From positions 92,070 through 156,069 of the forward strand of contig JABLUY010000061.1 in NCBI GenBank assembly GCA_013306675.1: 64,000 nt of DNA, read 5' to 3'. Below are positions 49,457 through 58,983 of this stretch, piece by piece. Under the pieces are notes generated by a model. That model did no database searches and was not told the origin of the DNA. It saw only the letters and a program-made list of their open reading frames with translations. The stretch is from Thraustochytrium sp. TN22 (lineage: Eukaryota > Sar > Bigyra > Thraustochytrida > Thraustochytriidae). The translations under genes and the position numbers were made by a program. Position 1 is the stretch's first letter; every line of letters starts with the position of its first letter.

Positions 49457-49952
49457 GTTGGCTCGTGCCGCCGGCTCCGACGCCGCGCGTCGCGCCTGGC
49501 GGCCCGCCCGCCCGCTCGCTGGACGTCCGGCCGCCTGCCTGCCTGCCTGCAGGCCTGCCCGCCTGCCTGCCGCGCGCCCTCGCGCGCGCCGCGGGCTCCG
49601 CGCGAGCCCTCGATTCCATTCCACTGCATTCCGTTGCGCGCTTTGGGCCCTTTTCGGCCACGGCCCAACGGTCCCGAGCCCTCAGCTCAGGCTCGGCTTA
49701 GCTTGGCTCGCATTGCAGGCATGCATTCACGGTCGAGTTCTCCAGGGCAAGCCTTGGCCCGCGCGACGCGCGGAGCAGCGCCAGGCCAGGCCGGAGCTCG
49801 CGCGGCGCAGAGCGCGGCGCAGAGCGCGGCGCAGAGCGCGGCGCGACGCTAGCTTTCGCTTGCCTTCGGACGGCGCCCGGGGCAGACTGGGCCCGGAGGG
49901 AAAGGGGCGGGCGCCGGTCGGGTTCGTCTGACGCACGAGGTTGGCGAGCACC
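49457..49952. promoter_or_regulatory. Shared head-to-head promoter of dynein heavy chain and IFT139
   Basis: 496 bp separate the two ATGs. The spacer has a CCTGCCTG repeat near the dynein side and an AGAGCGCGGCGC tandem repeat (49802-49846). A palindrome-like GCTCGG/AGCCGAGC-rich stretch sits at about 49675-49712. No RFX X-box was found by eye. A bidirectional promoter coordinating two flagellar genes is inferred. Confidence 0.55.
49802..49846. repeat. 12-bp tandem repeat (GCGGCGCAGAGC)
   Basis: About 3.5 direct copies in the dynein/IFT139 intergenic region, nearer the IFT139 start. Confidence 0.85.
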
Positions 49953-52900
49953 ATGAGCGACCTTGACGCGCTGGTGAACTACTTCGCCGGGGAGGGACTG
50001 TACAGGCATGTGCAGGCCGTGTGCGAGGAGGCGGCACACAAGCGTGGCTGGGAGGGTAAACTGGTGTTCTGGAAGTGCTTTGGGCTGGCGCAGGAGGGCA
50101 GCGTGAACCAGGCGATCCGCGAGCTGGAGACGCTCCGGCGGAAGCGTGACTTCGAGTTCGCCGCCATCGAGGCCCTTTTGCACCTTCACACCGGCGTGAA
50201 GCTGCAGGACCATGCGGCCATTGCCGACCTCGAGGCGGCGCGCGGCGGCGCCCAGGAGCGCGCTTCAGACGTGGCCACGCTGCTGGCCGCCTCCTTCCTT
50301 GTGCACACTGGCGAGTCGGGGCGCGCGCGCCGCCTCGTGGACCGCGTTCTGGACAAGAATCCGATGAACGTCAAGGCCGCGACGCTGCGCGGCTGGATCG
50401 AGATCTTTAGCCAAAGGGAGCAGGCGCAGCAAAACCCGGTCGAGGCGGCGGCGGCGGCGCAGCATCAACAGCAGCAGCAGCAAGTGAAGCGGTCGGCGGC
50501 GCTACAGTACTTCGAGCAGGCGCTTAACAGCGATCGGACGGGCAAGAAGGACCTGGACGCGCAGATGGGCCGCGCCGTGGCGTTGCGGGCCGAGGGCAAA
50601 ATGGCCGAAGCCCTCGAGATGCTGGACCAAGTGGCCATCGTACACGCCTGGTTCTTGCCGGCCCTCGTGGAGAAGGCGAAGCTACTCATGCTGCAGGGTA
50701 GCTGGGACCTGGCGCTCGAGATCGCCGAGCGCGTGCTGGGCGAGGACCGCACCAGCATCGCGGCGCTGCGCATTGTGGCCACCTACAAGCTCGCCCAGAG
50801 CAACGATGTGTCTGGCACGTGCATGGCGATCCAGAGCCTCGGCGACGCGCTGGAGCAGCAGGAGCCGGAGAACCCGGAACTGTGGCTCGAGGTAGCCAAG
50901 CCGCTGGCGAGGCTCGCAGAGCGCAATGAGGAGGTGCTCCGCCGCACGCTGCGCATCGTTGAGAAGGCGAAGCGCAAGCGCCCGGAAAGCCTCCCCATGG
51001 CCACCGAGTACGCCTATGTGCTTGCGCTCTCGGGCAAGCTGGATGCGGCTTTCTCCGCGTACGAGCAGGCGTCGCAGCTGGACGAGTCCGACAGCCTGGC
51101 GCTCTTTGGGCAGATCTACTGCCTCGTGCAGCGCGGCGATCTCGAGGAGGCTGCCCAGCAGCTCGAGTTTCTCGCGGTCCTGCAGGAGACTATCGGTCGC
51201 AGCGCGCAGATGGCCTTTCTCGAGGCGCTTCTGGCGTGGAAGCGGGACCATAAGCAGAAGGTCTCGCTCAAGCTCCTGAATGAGACCGTGCAGATCCACG
51301 TGCGGGCCTTTCAGGCGCAGCGCGCCTCGAGCGTGTACGATAGCATGGTGCGCTTCAACCCGGACTTTGTGCTGGAAATCGCGCGCGAGTATCTGCAGCA
51401 CGCCGGCACGGAGCCTCTCGGCGCCAACGAGGCGACGCCGCAGTATCTCCTGAATGGCATCAAGCTGCTCGAGAAGCTGATCCGCTTCGTGCCCTGCATG
51501 ATGACGGCCCAACTCGCGCTGGCACGTGCGCGCTACGTGGCCAACAACATGGAGGCCGCCACCAAGACCGCGGCGCACTGTCTACGCCTCGATCCGGCCT
51601 GCGCCGAGGCGCACTTGATCATGGCCCAGATCCGGCTACAGGATGACGATCACCTCGCTGCGCAGTCTTCGCTGGAGCAGGCGCTCTCTCTCGACTTCCA
51701 GGTCCGCGAGACGCTCACGTACAAGCTGGTTAAGGCACGCTGCCTGCACGCGACCGGTGACCTAGGCGAGGCGCGCCAGCTGCTCGAGGCGGCCCTGCAG
51801 GCGCCCGGCGTCCGTACTGAAGCGACGGCCGGCGACGCGGACCTGGACCGTGTTGGCGCAGTCGATCCGAGTGCCGGCGGCGCAGGCAGCAAGCGACGCA
51901 GCTCAAGCCGAATGCGCGCGGGCGCCGCGGTCCGCGAGGCGGTGGCGAGCCTGAACGACCGGGCCTCGGTCTTTGTCGACCTCGCGGCGGTCTACGTGGC
52001 GCTCAAGATGATGCGCGAGGCCAAGGTGGTGATCCGCGGCGCCCGCAAGGAGTTCAAGGGCACCTCGGAAGAGGTCCGCGTCCTCATTTCCGACGCGCAG
52101 CTTGCGCTGAAGCGGAACGACGTCAAGGGCGCGCTGCGCATGCTTTCGGACGTACCGCCGGAGTCGGCGGCCTTCACCAAGGCGCAGCTTTTCAAGGCCA
52201 AGATTCACCTCACGCACCGCAACGACAAGGACGCCTTCGTGCAGTGCTACGCGGAGCTCGTCGACCACAGCCCCTCGGCACAGGGCCACGTACTTCTCGG
52301 CGAGGCGTACATGCGCGTGAACCGCGCAGACGACGCCATCGCGGCTTTCAAGGAGGCGCTCAAGCGCAACCCGAAGGACGCGGCGCTGGCGCAGCGCATC
52401 GGCAAGGTTCTCATCGCCACGCATGACTACGCGCGCGCCGTCGAGTACTACAAGTCGGCGCTGCGCAGCAGCGAGGCCAGCGCCGGCCGCCACTCGCTGC
52501 GCTACGACCTCAGCAAGCTGTACTTTGACCTGAAAAAGTTCGCCAAGGCGGAGAAGGAGTTGCAGGCCTCGCTGACCGAGCTGGAGGGCGAGGCGGCCGA
52601 CGAGGACGGCGAGGAGTCGAAGAACGGCGGAGCCTCCTCGAGCCGCCGCAGGTCCAGCGCCACGGGCGCCGCCGGTGCGGCCGCCATCGGCGCTCTCACC
52701 GCGCAGGTTCGTGCACTCAAGCTGCTTGCCAAAGTGCACGAGGCGGACGGCGAGCAAGAGCGCGTGGTGGAGGCGCTGAACCAGGCGCGCAGCGTGCAGA
52801 ACCGCGTTGTGGATGCGAGCCGTGGGGTTGTGGGGGCGGAAGCGATGCAGCGCGCCAAAAACGAGCTGGCCGGCATCACGATGCTCATTGCGGGGCACTT

Positions 52901-54146
52901 CGAGCTCGAGCAGCGCGACGCGGACCAGGCCGTGGCCCTCTACAACGAGGCCCTCCGGCACGAAAGCAACAATGTAGCGGCCATGCTGGCGCTTGCCAAG
53001 CTGCATTTACGCGCGGGCGACCTGGAGCTCTGCCACGCACAGTGTGTGACGATTTTGCGTGTGGACGAGAGCAATGCGGAGGCGTCCATGATGCTGGCGG
53101 ATCTCATGTTTCAGCGTAACGAGGTCAAGGTGGCCATCTACCACTACCAGCAGCTGCTTGAGCGAGACCCGGCCAACTTTCCGGCTCTCGCGCGCCTGGT
53201 ATCCCTTCTGTACCGGGCGGGCGAGCTCGAAACCGTGACCCGGTACTTCCAACAGGCCGAGTTCAAGGCACCGCACGTGGTGCACTCGCCGGGCTTTGCC
53301 TTTTGCAAGGGCCTCAGCCTGCGCTATGGTAACTCGATCAACGACGCCATCACACAGTTCAACAAGGCTCGCCGAGATGTTGCGTGGGGCGAGCGCGCGC
53401 TAGAGAACATGGTGGAGATCTACCTAAACCCGGACAACGCGAACCTCTGGGAGGGCGAGGTGTCGATTGAAGACGCCGCCGACGACATCGCTCAGCAGGA
53501 GGCGGTTCGCACCGCCGAGAAGCTGCTCGAGGAGTACCCGAACAAAGACAGCCTGACGTACAAGCTGCTGCAGTGCTACGCGACCATGTCCACCAAGCAG
53601 CGTGCCGACGTGGAACGCGCCTTCCAGCAGCTTGTGGAGATCGTGCAGGACAACCAAGACCACGTGCCCAGCGTCCTGGCGCTGTCCACTGCGCTCATGA
53701 TGATGAAGCAGACACCCAAGGCGCGCAACCAGCTGAAGCGCATCGCCAAGATGAACTACCACCAGGACCAGGCCGACGCCTTCGAAAAGTGTTGGTTGCT
53801 GCTTGCCGACATCTACGTGAGCGGCGGCAAGTATGACTTGGCCCAGGAGCTCTGCAAGCGTTGCCTCCAGCATAATCGCTCCTGTGCCAAGGCCTGGGAC
53901 CTTATGGGCGTCATCATGGAGAAGGAGGCGTCCTATGCCTCGGCGGCCGAACACTATGAGCAGGCCTGGAAGTACGAGGGGATGGCCTCGGCCACTGTTG
54001 GCTATAAGCTGGCTTTCAATTACCTCAAGGCGAAGCGCTACGTGGAGGCGATTGACATTTCCCAGCAGGTGCTCAAGCAGTATCCACAGTACCCGAAGAT
54101 CCGCAAGGAGATTCTCGAGCGCGCGCAGAGCTCCATCCGGGCCTAA
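49953..54146 (+). CDS. Intraflagellar transport protein IFT139 (TTC21B-like)
   Basis: 1397 aa, slightly longer than the human TTC21B protein (about 1316 aa as I recall). It is a continuous superhelix of tetratricopeptide repeats. The N-terminus follows the TTC21B pattern (LDALVNYFAGEGLYRHVQAVCEEAA). Clear TPR units recur (for example LLGEAYMRVNRADDAIAAFKEAL) and the C-terminus ends with FNYLKAKRYVEAIDISQQVL. IFT139 is a component of IFT-A, which drives retrograde transport in the flagellum. Gln-rich (about 168-180) and Ser/Gly-rich (about 620-660 and 885-915) loops interrupt the repeats. The ATG at 49953 is preferred; upstream there is only a TTG-started extension. It is divergent from the dynein heavy chain. 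Confidence 0.94.
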   Translation: MSDLDALVNYFAGEGLYRHVQAVCEEAAHKRGWEGKLVFWKCFGLAQEGSVNQAIRELETLRRKRDFEFAAIEALLHLHTGVKLQDHAAIADLEAARGGAQERASDVATLLAASFLVHTGESGRARRLVDRVLDKNPMNVKAATLRGWIEIFSQREQAQQNPVEAAAAAQHQQQQQQVKRSAALQYFEQALNSDRTGKKDLDAQMGRAVALRAEGKMAEALEMLDQVAIVHAWFLPALVEKAKLLMLQGSWDLALEIAERVLGEDRTSIAALRIVATYKLAQSNDVSGTCMAIQSLGDALEQQEPENPELWLEVAKPLARLAERNEEVLRRTLRIVEKAKRKRPESLPMATEYAYVLALSGKLDAAFSAYEQASQLDESDSLALFGQIYCLVQRGDLEEAAQQLEFLAVLQETIGRSAQMAFLEALLAWKRDHKQKVSLKLLNETVQIHVRAFQAQRASSVYDSMVRFNPDFVLEIAREYLQHAGTEPLGANEATPQYLLNGIKLLEKLIRFVPCMMTAQLALARARYVANNMEAATKTAAHCLRLDPACAEAHLIMAQIRLQDDDHLAAQSSLEQALSLDFQVRETLTYKLVKARCLHATGDLGEARQLLEAALQAPGVRTEATAGDADLDRVGAVDPSAGGAGSKRRSSSRMRAGAAVREAVASLNDRASVFVDLAAVYVALKMMREAKVVIRGARKEFKGTSEEVRVLISDAQLALKRNDVKGALRMLSDVPPESAAFTKAQLFKAKIHLTHRNDKDAFVQCYAELVDHSPSAQGHVLLGEAYMRVNRADDAIAAFKEALKRNPKDAALAQRIGKVLIATHDYARAVEYYKSALRSSEASAGRHSLRYDLSKLYFDLKKFAKAEKELQASLTELEGEAADEDGEESKNGGASSSRRRSSATGAAGAAAIGALTAQVRALKLLAKVHEADGEQERVVEALNQARSVQNRVVDASRGVVGAEAMQRAKNELAGITMLIAGHFELEQRDADQAVALYNEALRHESNNVAAMLALAKLHLRAGDLELCHAQCVTILRVDESNAEASMMLADLMFQRNEVKVAIYHYQQLLERDPANFPALARLVSLLYRAGELETVTRYFQQAEFKAPHVVHSPGFAFCKGLSLRYGNSINDAITQFNKARRDVAWGERALENMVEIYLNPDNANLWEGEVSIEDAADDIAQQEAVRTAEKLLEEYPNKDSLTYKLLQCYATMSTKQRADVERAFQQLVEIVQDNQDHVPSVLALSTALMMMKQTPKARNQLKRIAKMNYHQDQADAFEKCWLLLADIYVSGGKYDLAQELCKRCLQHNRSCAKAWDLMGVIMEKEASYASAAEHYEQAWKYEGMASATVGYKLAFNYLKAKRYVEAIDISQQVLKQYPQYPKIRKEILERAQSSIRA

Positions 54147-54190
54147 CGACTTGCCAGCGAAGGGAGAGAGATGAGCCGGAAAGACATCAG

Positions 54191-54262
54191 GTCTCTCTTT
54201 CATTCTCTTTCATTCTCTTTCATTCTCCTTCTTTCTCTCTCTCTATCTCTATCTCTATCTCT

Positions 54263-54304
<42 letters not shown>

Positions 54305-54315
54305 CTCTCTCTCTC
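54191..54315. repeat. Polypyrimidine CT microsatellite
   Basis: About 125 bp of CATTCT, CTATCT and (CT)n units directly after the IFT139 stop codon, between it and the stop codon of the convergent small gene. Confidence 0.9.
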
Positions 54316-54368
54316 CGGCCCGCTGGCGGTCAACACGTAGTCATTGCTTGAATCATTTTTGAGTAAAG

Positions 54369-54757
54369 CTAGCCGCGATGCGGGTATGCCGGCTTGAGCA
54401 AGTTGGAGGACTTGACCTTGAACGGGCTTTCAAAGGTCTCGAGCTCGACCTTGCTGCGCGCCTCCTGGATCGTTCGGCGCTTCGCGTCGAGCTCAGCAGC
54501 ACGGCGCGCTAGCTCGGCCGTGCGGTCATCCACGGAAGTCGCCTTCTCGCCAGGGAAGAAGACATCGCTCCAGTTCTCGAACCACTTGTCGGACATGGTC
54601 TGCGCAGAGGTCAACGTCGTCGTGAGCACGCATCGTCATGGACGCCCGGCGGGCCCTTGTCACGTACCAGCTCCTTCTCGCAGTGTGCCGCCCACTGCTT
54701 CATCGCGTTGATTGGGTTCGGCTGCGAGCTCGACCCGCCCGCATTGTTGCGCGACAT
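54369..54757 (-). CDS. Small two-exon protein of unknown function
   Basis: Exons complement 54668-54757 and 54369-54599 with a 68-nt intron (GTACGT donor, CTCTGCGCAG acceptor), joined in phase 0, give 106 aa. Exon 1 is MSRNNAGGSSSQPNPINAM followed by KQWAAHCEKEL. Exon 2 has WFENWSDVFFPGEK, a basic helix (RTAELARRAAELDAKRRTIQEARS) and ends FKVKSSNLLKPAYPHRG. No domain was recognised. It sits between IFT139 and the LRRC43-like gene, and its start codon is 517 bp from the LRR gene start, divergent. A flagellar role is a guess from neighbours only. Clean splice sites and coding-like composition in both exons support a real gene. Confidence 0.7.
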
Positions 54758-55274
54758 GACTCGGCCTCGCCCGCCCGTGTCAACCCGCGGCGCCAGCGGA
54801 AGCTTGCTCCTTTCCCGCCCCCACGCGCGCGCCCGCAAGACTGCCCGCGTGCCGGAGCGCGGCAGGCTGAGCGCGACGATCGAAGTGAGCCGAGCGCGAG
54901 CGAGCGCCCACTGGCCACGCACGTGTGAGCTCGTGCGTTCTCACAGCCAGGCGCCTGGCGCAGGCTTGATTCGGGTCCGAGTGGAAGTTCTCGCCGCCGT
55001 GCCAGTGAACGGATCGTTTTTCTCCAAAAGTAACATGCGTCGGCGCTCGATGCCGGCGGGCCGCCATTGCCGCTGCTCCTACTAGCTGGTCTCTGAAGGG
55101 TAATTGTGAAGGCGTCGCGCGTCTTTGTCCTGATTTTGCTGCGCTTGGTGCTGCCGTTGCGCGGCCGATTTTGCGCGTACACGCGCCACGAGGGCGCGAG
55201 TCGCGCAACCCCAGCAAGACGGTGGCGGTCACGGCACGCGTCTCGAAGGTGAGGTGCATCTGTCCATCAGCATC
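54758..55274. promoter_or_regulatory. Divergent spacer between the small gene and the LRRC43-like gene
   Basis: 517 bp; GC-rich near the small gene, more mixed towards 55100-55200. An AAGGTGAGGT sequence at about 55246 and CCATCAG ahead of the LRR ATG could be splice signals of a leader intron, but this is weak. No gene was recognised. Confidence 0.35.
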
Positions 55275-57086
55275 ATGGTGGCCGTCTCGGACGCATTGCG
55301 GCGCAAGGTTGATCTCACCGTCGGCCGCCCAGAGACGCTGCGCGAGGAGCTACAGGAGCACGCCGCAAGCGTCGCTGAGAATGTAAGCCTTCGCGACCCT
55401 GGGTTCGCGAGCGACCTTGCGAACGCGCAGGAGCGCGCGCTCGCGCGGCGGCACCAGGCAGAGTTCGAGCGGAGGCTGAAGCAGATGCGCCAAGCTGCGC
55501 GGCGGACAGGCGCAGCGGACCAGAGCTCCGACGTGGACTCGTCTTCGGACGAGGACGAGGGCGTTGAGGACGTCGAGGTGAACGCGCCGCGACCTAGCCC
55601 GGTGCCTAAAGGCAGGGTCGCGGCGGACCTCGAATGGAGCGAGGAGGCGGCAGACTTGGACTGGATGGCCAAGAGCCAGCGGCTGCGCGGCCGCACCCGC
55701 TTCAGTGAGATCTGCCGCCGCCTGCGCACGCTCCGTCTCCGCAACTGCGGTATTTCAGAGATGGATGAGGCGCTTGGCCGAATGAAGGCGCTCAAGGAGC
55801 TCAACCTGAGCCGCAACGCGCTGCGCGTGGTGCGCAACCTGCCGCCGGCGCTCGTTTCTCTGCAGGTCTTTGACAATGCCGTTTCGCGCTTGGAATTGAG
55901 CGACTCGGCGGCCGCACGCCAACTCTTCCACCTCGGCCTTGGCTACAACCAGCTCACAAGCGTCCTGCCGTGGCTTCAGGACTGCCCAGAGCTCTGCTCG
56001 CTCGATCTCAGCTTTAACGAGCTGACGGACCTCCAGGGCACGCTCCACGCGCTGCGTGAGTTTGCACCAAAACTCGTTGTGCTCCACCTGCAGGGCAACC
56101 CGCTGGCGTTGCTCCCGCAATATCGCGAGGCGGTGCGCGCGGCCCTTCCGCAGCTCGTGTCTCTCGACGAGGAGCCTTTCGAGGAGGAGACCAAGAGCAC
56201 GCTCGGGTCCGAGACCGGGTCCGAGGGCAATCTCGAGGCCGCCGCGTCCAGCGCCAGCCCCGAGCCCCCAGGCGACAGTCCCACGCCTGCACCAAGCTCG
56301 CGGAGCCAGCACAATGTTGTGACACTCACGGTACGCGTGTCTGCGCTCACGGTCACGGATTCGCCACCCCTTGTCATGCTTGGCGTCAGCGATGAGGAAG
56401 AGGCGGCGGACGTCGCTGGAAACGAGAGCACCGAGGAGGACCCGGACGCTGAGCCTGGGACGACGCGCGAGCCGCTGACGCGCCGGGAGCGCTTCCTCGT
56501 CGTCCGCGCACGCCTTCCCGGCGGCGACGCCCTGGAGACAGACTTCCTTCCTTGGCCTCGGCTTGAGGCAGCCGCAGAAGCGTCGGTCGGTGAGGAGCAA
56601 GATGAGCCCAAGGAGACGGGCTTCGCGCTATGCCTGGAGACCGAGCGCGAGTACGCTCCGACTGTGACCCTCCGCGATGCGCTCGATCTCCAGGGTCTGC
56701 CTGTGGACCTCCTCGTCATTGAACGTGAGAGCGTGGAGGTGAGAGAGGAGGTCGCCAGGCCGGACGCCGACGCCGATGACGCCGAGATTGATGCCAACGC
56801 CGGCGAGGAGGAGGAGAAAGGAGCGCAGGAAGATGAAGACCCTGTTTTCCGGGTTGTAAATGAGACCACAACGCTCGCTGCCTCGGGGGTGCTGGAGACG
56901 AGCTCTTGCATCGACCCTGTGCAGCACGGACGCCTGATCGTGCTGGACAGAAAGCTGCTCCTGGAGCCCAGGCTGCCCAGGCTGAAGCGCGAAGTGCAGT
57001 CCGTGTCCGCGGCCTCCGTGACGCTCTCGTTGAGTGTGAACACACCCATGCAATCGGCCAACTCTGCTGCTGCAGACTCGGAGTAG
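55275..57086 (+). CDS. Leucine-rich repeat protein, LRRC43-like
   Basis: 603 aa. The N-terminal charged helical part (1-140) has an acidic Ser/Asp/Glu patch. Leucine-rich repeats cover about residues 150-290 (LRTLRLRNCGISEMDEALGRM, LKELNLSRNALRVVRNLP, LFHLGLGYNQLTSVLPWL, LDLSFNELTDLQGTL), capped by LHLQGNPLALLPQYREAVRAALP. The remaining half is acidic and low in complexity, with beta-like strands. The repeat order and the LPPALVSLQVFDN segment recall LRRC43, an axonemal LRR protein; this resemblance is from memory and moderate. The gene lies in a cluster with dynein and IFT139. The start is the ATG at 55275; a GTG-started extension is ignored. Confidence 0.75.
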   Translation: MVAVSDALRRKVDLTVGRPETLREELQEHAASVAENVSLRDPGFASDLANAQERALARRHQAEFERRLKQMRQAARRTGAADQSSDVDSSSDEDEGVEDVEVNAPRPSPVPKGRVAADLEWSEEAADLDWMAKSQRLRGRTRFSEICRRLRTLRLRNCGISEMDEALGRMKALKELNLSRNALRVVRNLPPALVSLQVFDNAVSRLELSDSAAARQLFHLGLGYNQLTSVLPWLQDCPELCSLDLSFNELTDLQGTLHALREFAPKLVVLHLQGNPLALLPQYREAVRAALPQLVSLDEEPFEEETKSTLGSETGSEGNLEAAASSASPEPPGDSPTPAPSSRSQHNVVTLTVRVSALTVTDSPPLVMLGVSDEEEAADVAGNESTEEDPDAEPGTTREPLTRRERFLVVRARLPGGDALETDFLPWPRLEAAAEASVGEEQDEPKETGFALCLETEREYAPTVTLRDALDLQGLPVDLLVIERESVEVREEVARPDADADDAEIDANAGEEEEKGAQEDEDPVFRVVNETTTLAASGVLETSSCIDPVQHGRLIVLDRKLLLEPRLPRLKREVQSVSAASVTLSLSVNTPMQSANSAAADSE

Positions 57087-57139
57087 CTCTTAACTAAAAG
57101 CTAGCCGTAAGTACTTCGGCTGACTACCTTTACTTCATG

Positions 57140-57147
57140 TTCAAGTT
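57140..57147. promoter_or_regulatory. TTCAAGTT octamer upstream of the C2 gene
   Basis: A copy of the recurrent octamer (TTCATGTTCAAGTTGTT context), 187 bp before the start codon of the C2-domain gene. The context TCATGTTCAAGTTG is shared with 33561-33574. Confidence 0.4.
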
Positions 57148-57326
57148 GTTTTGGTGCATTTGGTGCATTTGGTTGCGTTGCCTCTGACACCGTGGCAGCG
57201 CCAGCGTATCTTCGAATCGAATGTTGTGAAGGGCCGGGACACGCCGCGCGCGAGCCCTGCCAAGGGCAGACGCCCGACGCAGCAGGACGCGCGCGCGAGT
57301 AACGACTGCGCGGCGGACACGCCACG

Positions 57327-58580
57327 ATGCAGGTCGCGGAACACGGACGCTCCCTGTTTGTGCAAGCCCTGGGCGCGGGCGCTGGCGCGGGCAGCGGGAT
57401 GGAGGAGTGGATCGCGGGCGTCCGCGTGGTGGGCGCCTTCGACCTGCCCAAGGCGGACGGCTTGTTCGGCAAGATCGACCCGTACGCGATCCTCAAGGGC
57501 GACCTGCCCCTGGGCAAGGAGGCACGAACCAGGACGGTGCAGCGTGACTACCACCCGGTGTGGAACGAGGACGCGGTCATCGTGAGCACTGACGTGGGCG
57601 CATCGCTCGACGTGTGGGATGCGGATTCCATGTCGAACGACGACAAAGTGGCCACAGTACGGCTGCCCGCGCTGCACACGATGCCCATTGGGCAGCCCGT
57701 GACGCTAAACCTCGCACTTCTCAAGGGCAAGCCCCGCGGCGGCACGCCGCGCGTCGAAGTAGTGCTTCTGTGGCGCGTGCGTACGCCGGCTGCGATGCAG
57801 CGCCTCGTGCCGGGTGCCATGCTAGTCAAGCCGAACGTGGTGACGATGCCGCTGCCACAGGCGCCGGCGCCCATGTTCTTGAGTATTGAGGTCGAAAAGG
57901 GCGGTAAGCGCGCGGACATCAGGGTACTGGAAACGACGCAGGACCAGCGGTGCTGGGTGCAGTTGCTTGGCGCGCCGGGCGAGTCCTATGACAAGATCCG
58001 GTACCAGTCCTTCAAAGGCTCGCCGAAACAGATCTGCGGCGTGCCGAGCTGGCGTGAGACCAAGCTGGATGACGTCCCAATGCAAGCGCTGCCCTACATC
58101 TACGTGGAGCTCTTTACCGTAGGCCAGATCATGTATCAGAGCTCCTTGGATCACTTGGCGCAGGAACACGGCTGGCGTGGCGCGCTCTCGTATCCGGCAG
58201 CCAAGAAGACGCTCCGGAACTGCAAGTTCGATGATGATCACCAGTACGCGTACTTTGTGGAGGGTGACAAGGGCTTCGCCTTCCAGAATGACTGGGACTC
58301 GGACAACTGCGACATCAGCACCATGGCTTTTGAGAGCTGGGTGCGCGCGGGCTATCTGGTGGACATGTCGCATCGCGAGACCACGAAGCGCACGCACAAG
58401 GTTTACCGCCCGGGCTATCCGAAGCTGGTCAAGTGCCTGGAGGGCCCGATCGGCCAACTCGCCAGCATCGACGACCTCCCGCTGCCCATGCGACTCGCCG
58501 ACGTCCAGATCACCGTCATGTATGTCCAGCGTGCCGTGGCGAACCCGCTCACGCTCGCGTCGCTCGTCCCCCTTGCATGA
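57327..58580 (+). CDS. C2-domain protein of unknown function
   Basis: 417 aa. After a short Gly/Ala leader, residues about 25-150 form a C2 domain: GVRVVGAFDLPKAD, KIDPYAILKGD, HPVWNEDAVI and LDVWDADSMSNDDKVATVRL. Asp residues occupy the usual Ca2+-loop positions, so Ca2+-dependent membrane binding is plausible. The C-terminal 230 residues are well ordered, with many Trp and Tyr (for example SWRETKLDD, FQNDWDSDNCD, AFESWVRAGYLVDMSHRE), but match no family I can name. The first ATG of the frame (57327) is used; Met25 is an alternative. It is a single exon. Confidence 0.78.
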   Translation: MQVAEHGRSLFVQALGAGAGAGSGMEEWIAGVRVVGAFDLPKADGLFGKIDPYAILKGDLPLGKEARTRTVQRDYHPVWNEDAVIVSTDVGASLDVWDADSMSNDDKVATVRLPALHTMPIGQPVTLNLALLKGKPRGGTPRVEVVLLWRVRTPAAMQRLVPGAMLVKPNVVTMPLPQAPAPMFLSIEVEKGGKRADIRVLETTQDQRCWVQLLGAPGESYDKIRYQSFKGSPKQICGVPSWRETKLDDVPMQALPYIYVELFTVGQIMYQSSLDHLAQEHGWRGALSYPAAKKTLRNCKFDDDHQYAYFVEGDKGFAFQNDWDSDNCDISTMAFESWVRAGYLVDMSHRETTKRTHKVYRPGYPKLVKCLEGPIGQLASIDDLPLPMRLADVQITVMYVQRAVANPLTLASLVPLA

Positions 58581-58983
58581 TTGGCAACAAAACAGCAAAA
58601 CATACCAGGCAAAAAGTGATGCTCGAATGCATAAAAAGCAAAAGAGCGTGCATTGGACTGCGGCATCCCACTGCTGTCAGCACTCGAGCTAGTGCTGGAT
58701 GGCGCTGGCAGGGAAGTCGCATTCGCGGTCGGATTTTGACTCCGACGCGACTCGGACTCGTCGTCGCCTTGCAACTTGAAGCCAGTGCCACAGTGAACTA
58801 GGCCTACTGTCAGTGAGCGCTTTGCCGGCTGCACGCACTGCCCAAAGACTCAACCGAGCTACGCCCTGGCTAAGACGCGCGCGCGTGAATCCCGGGGCCG
58901 GCGCCAAGACGCGGGGCGTGCGGAGCTTGTGGAGCGTGTGGAGCGTGGCGCGACGCTCGCGCGGCGCAGAGCCGCAAGGCGCC
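58581..58983. promoter_or_regulatory. Spacer with composite octamer element upstream of the FSH1-HAD gene
   Basis: 403 bp. AACTTGAA (58773-58780) is immediately followed by GCCAGTGCC (58781-58789), the inverse of GGCACTGGC, about 200 bp before the next start codon. Further CTAGTGCTGG/CGCTGGCAG variants lie at 58690-58715. No gene was recognised. Confidence 0.45.

Noticed and set aside
49457-49624. 56-residue upstream extension of the dynein heavy chain
   Set aside because: The translation is Arg/Ala/Gly repeats over CCTG repeats; MDGSEAGSS is a better start.
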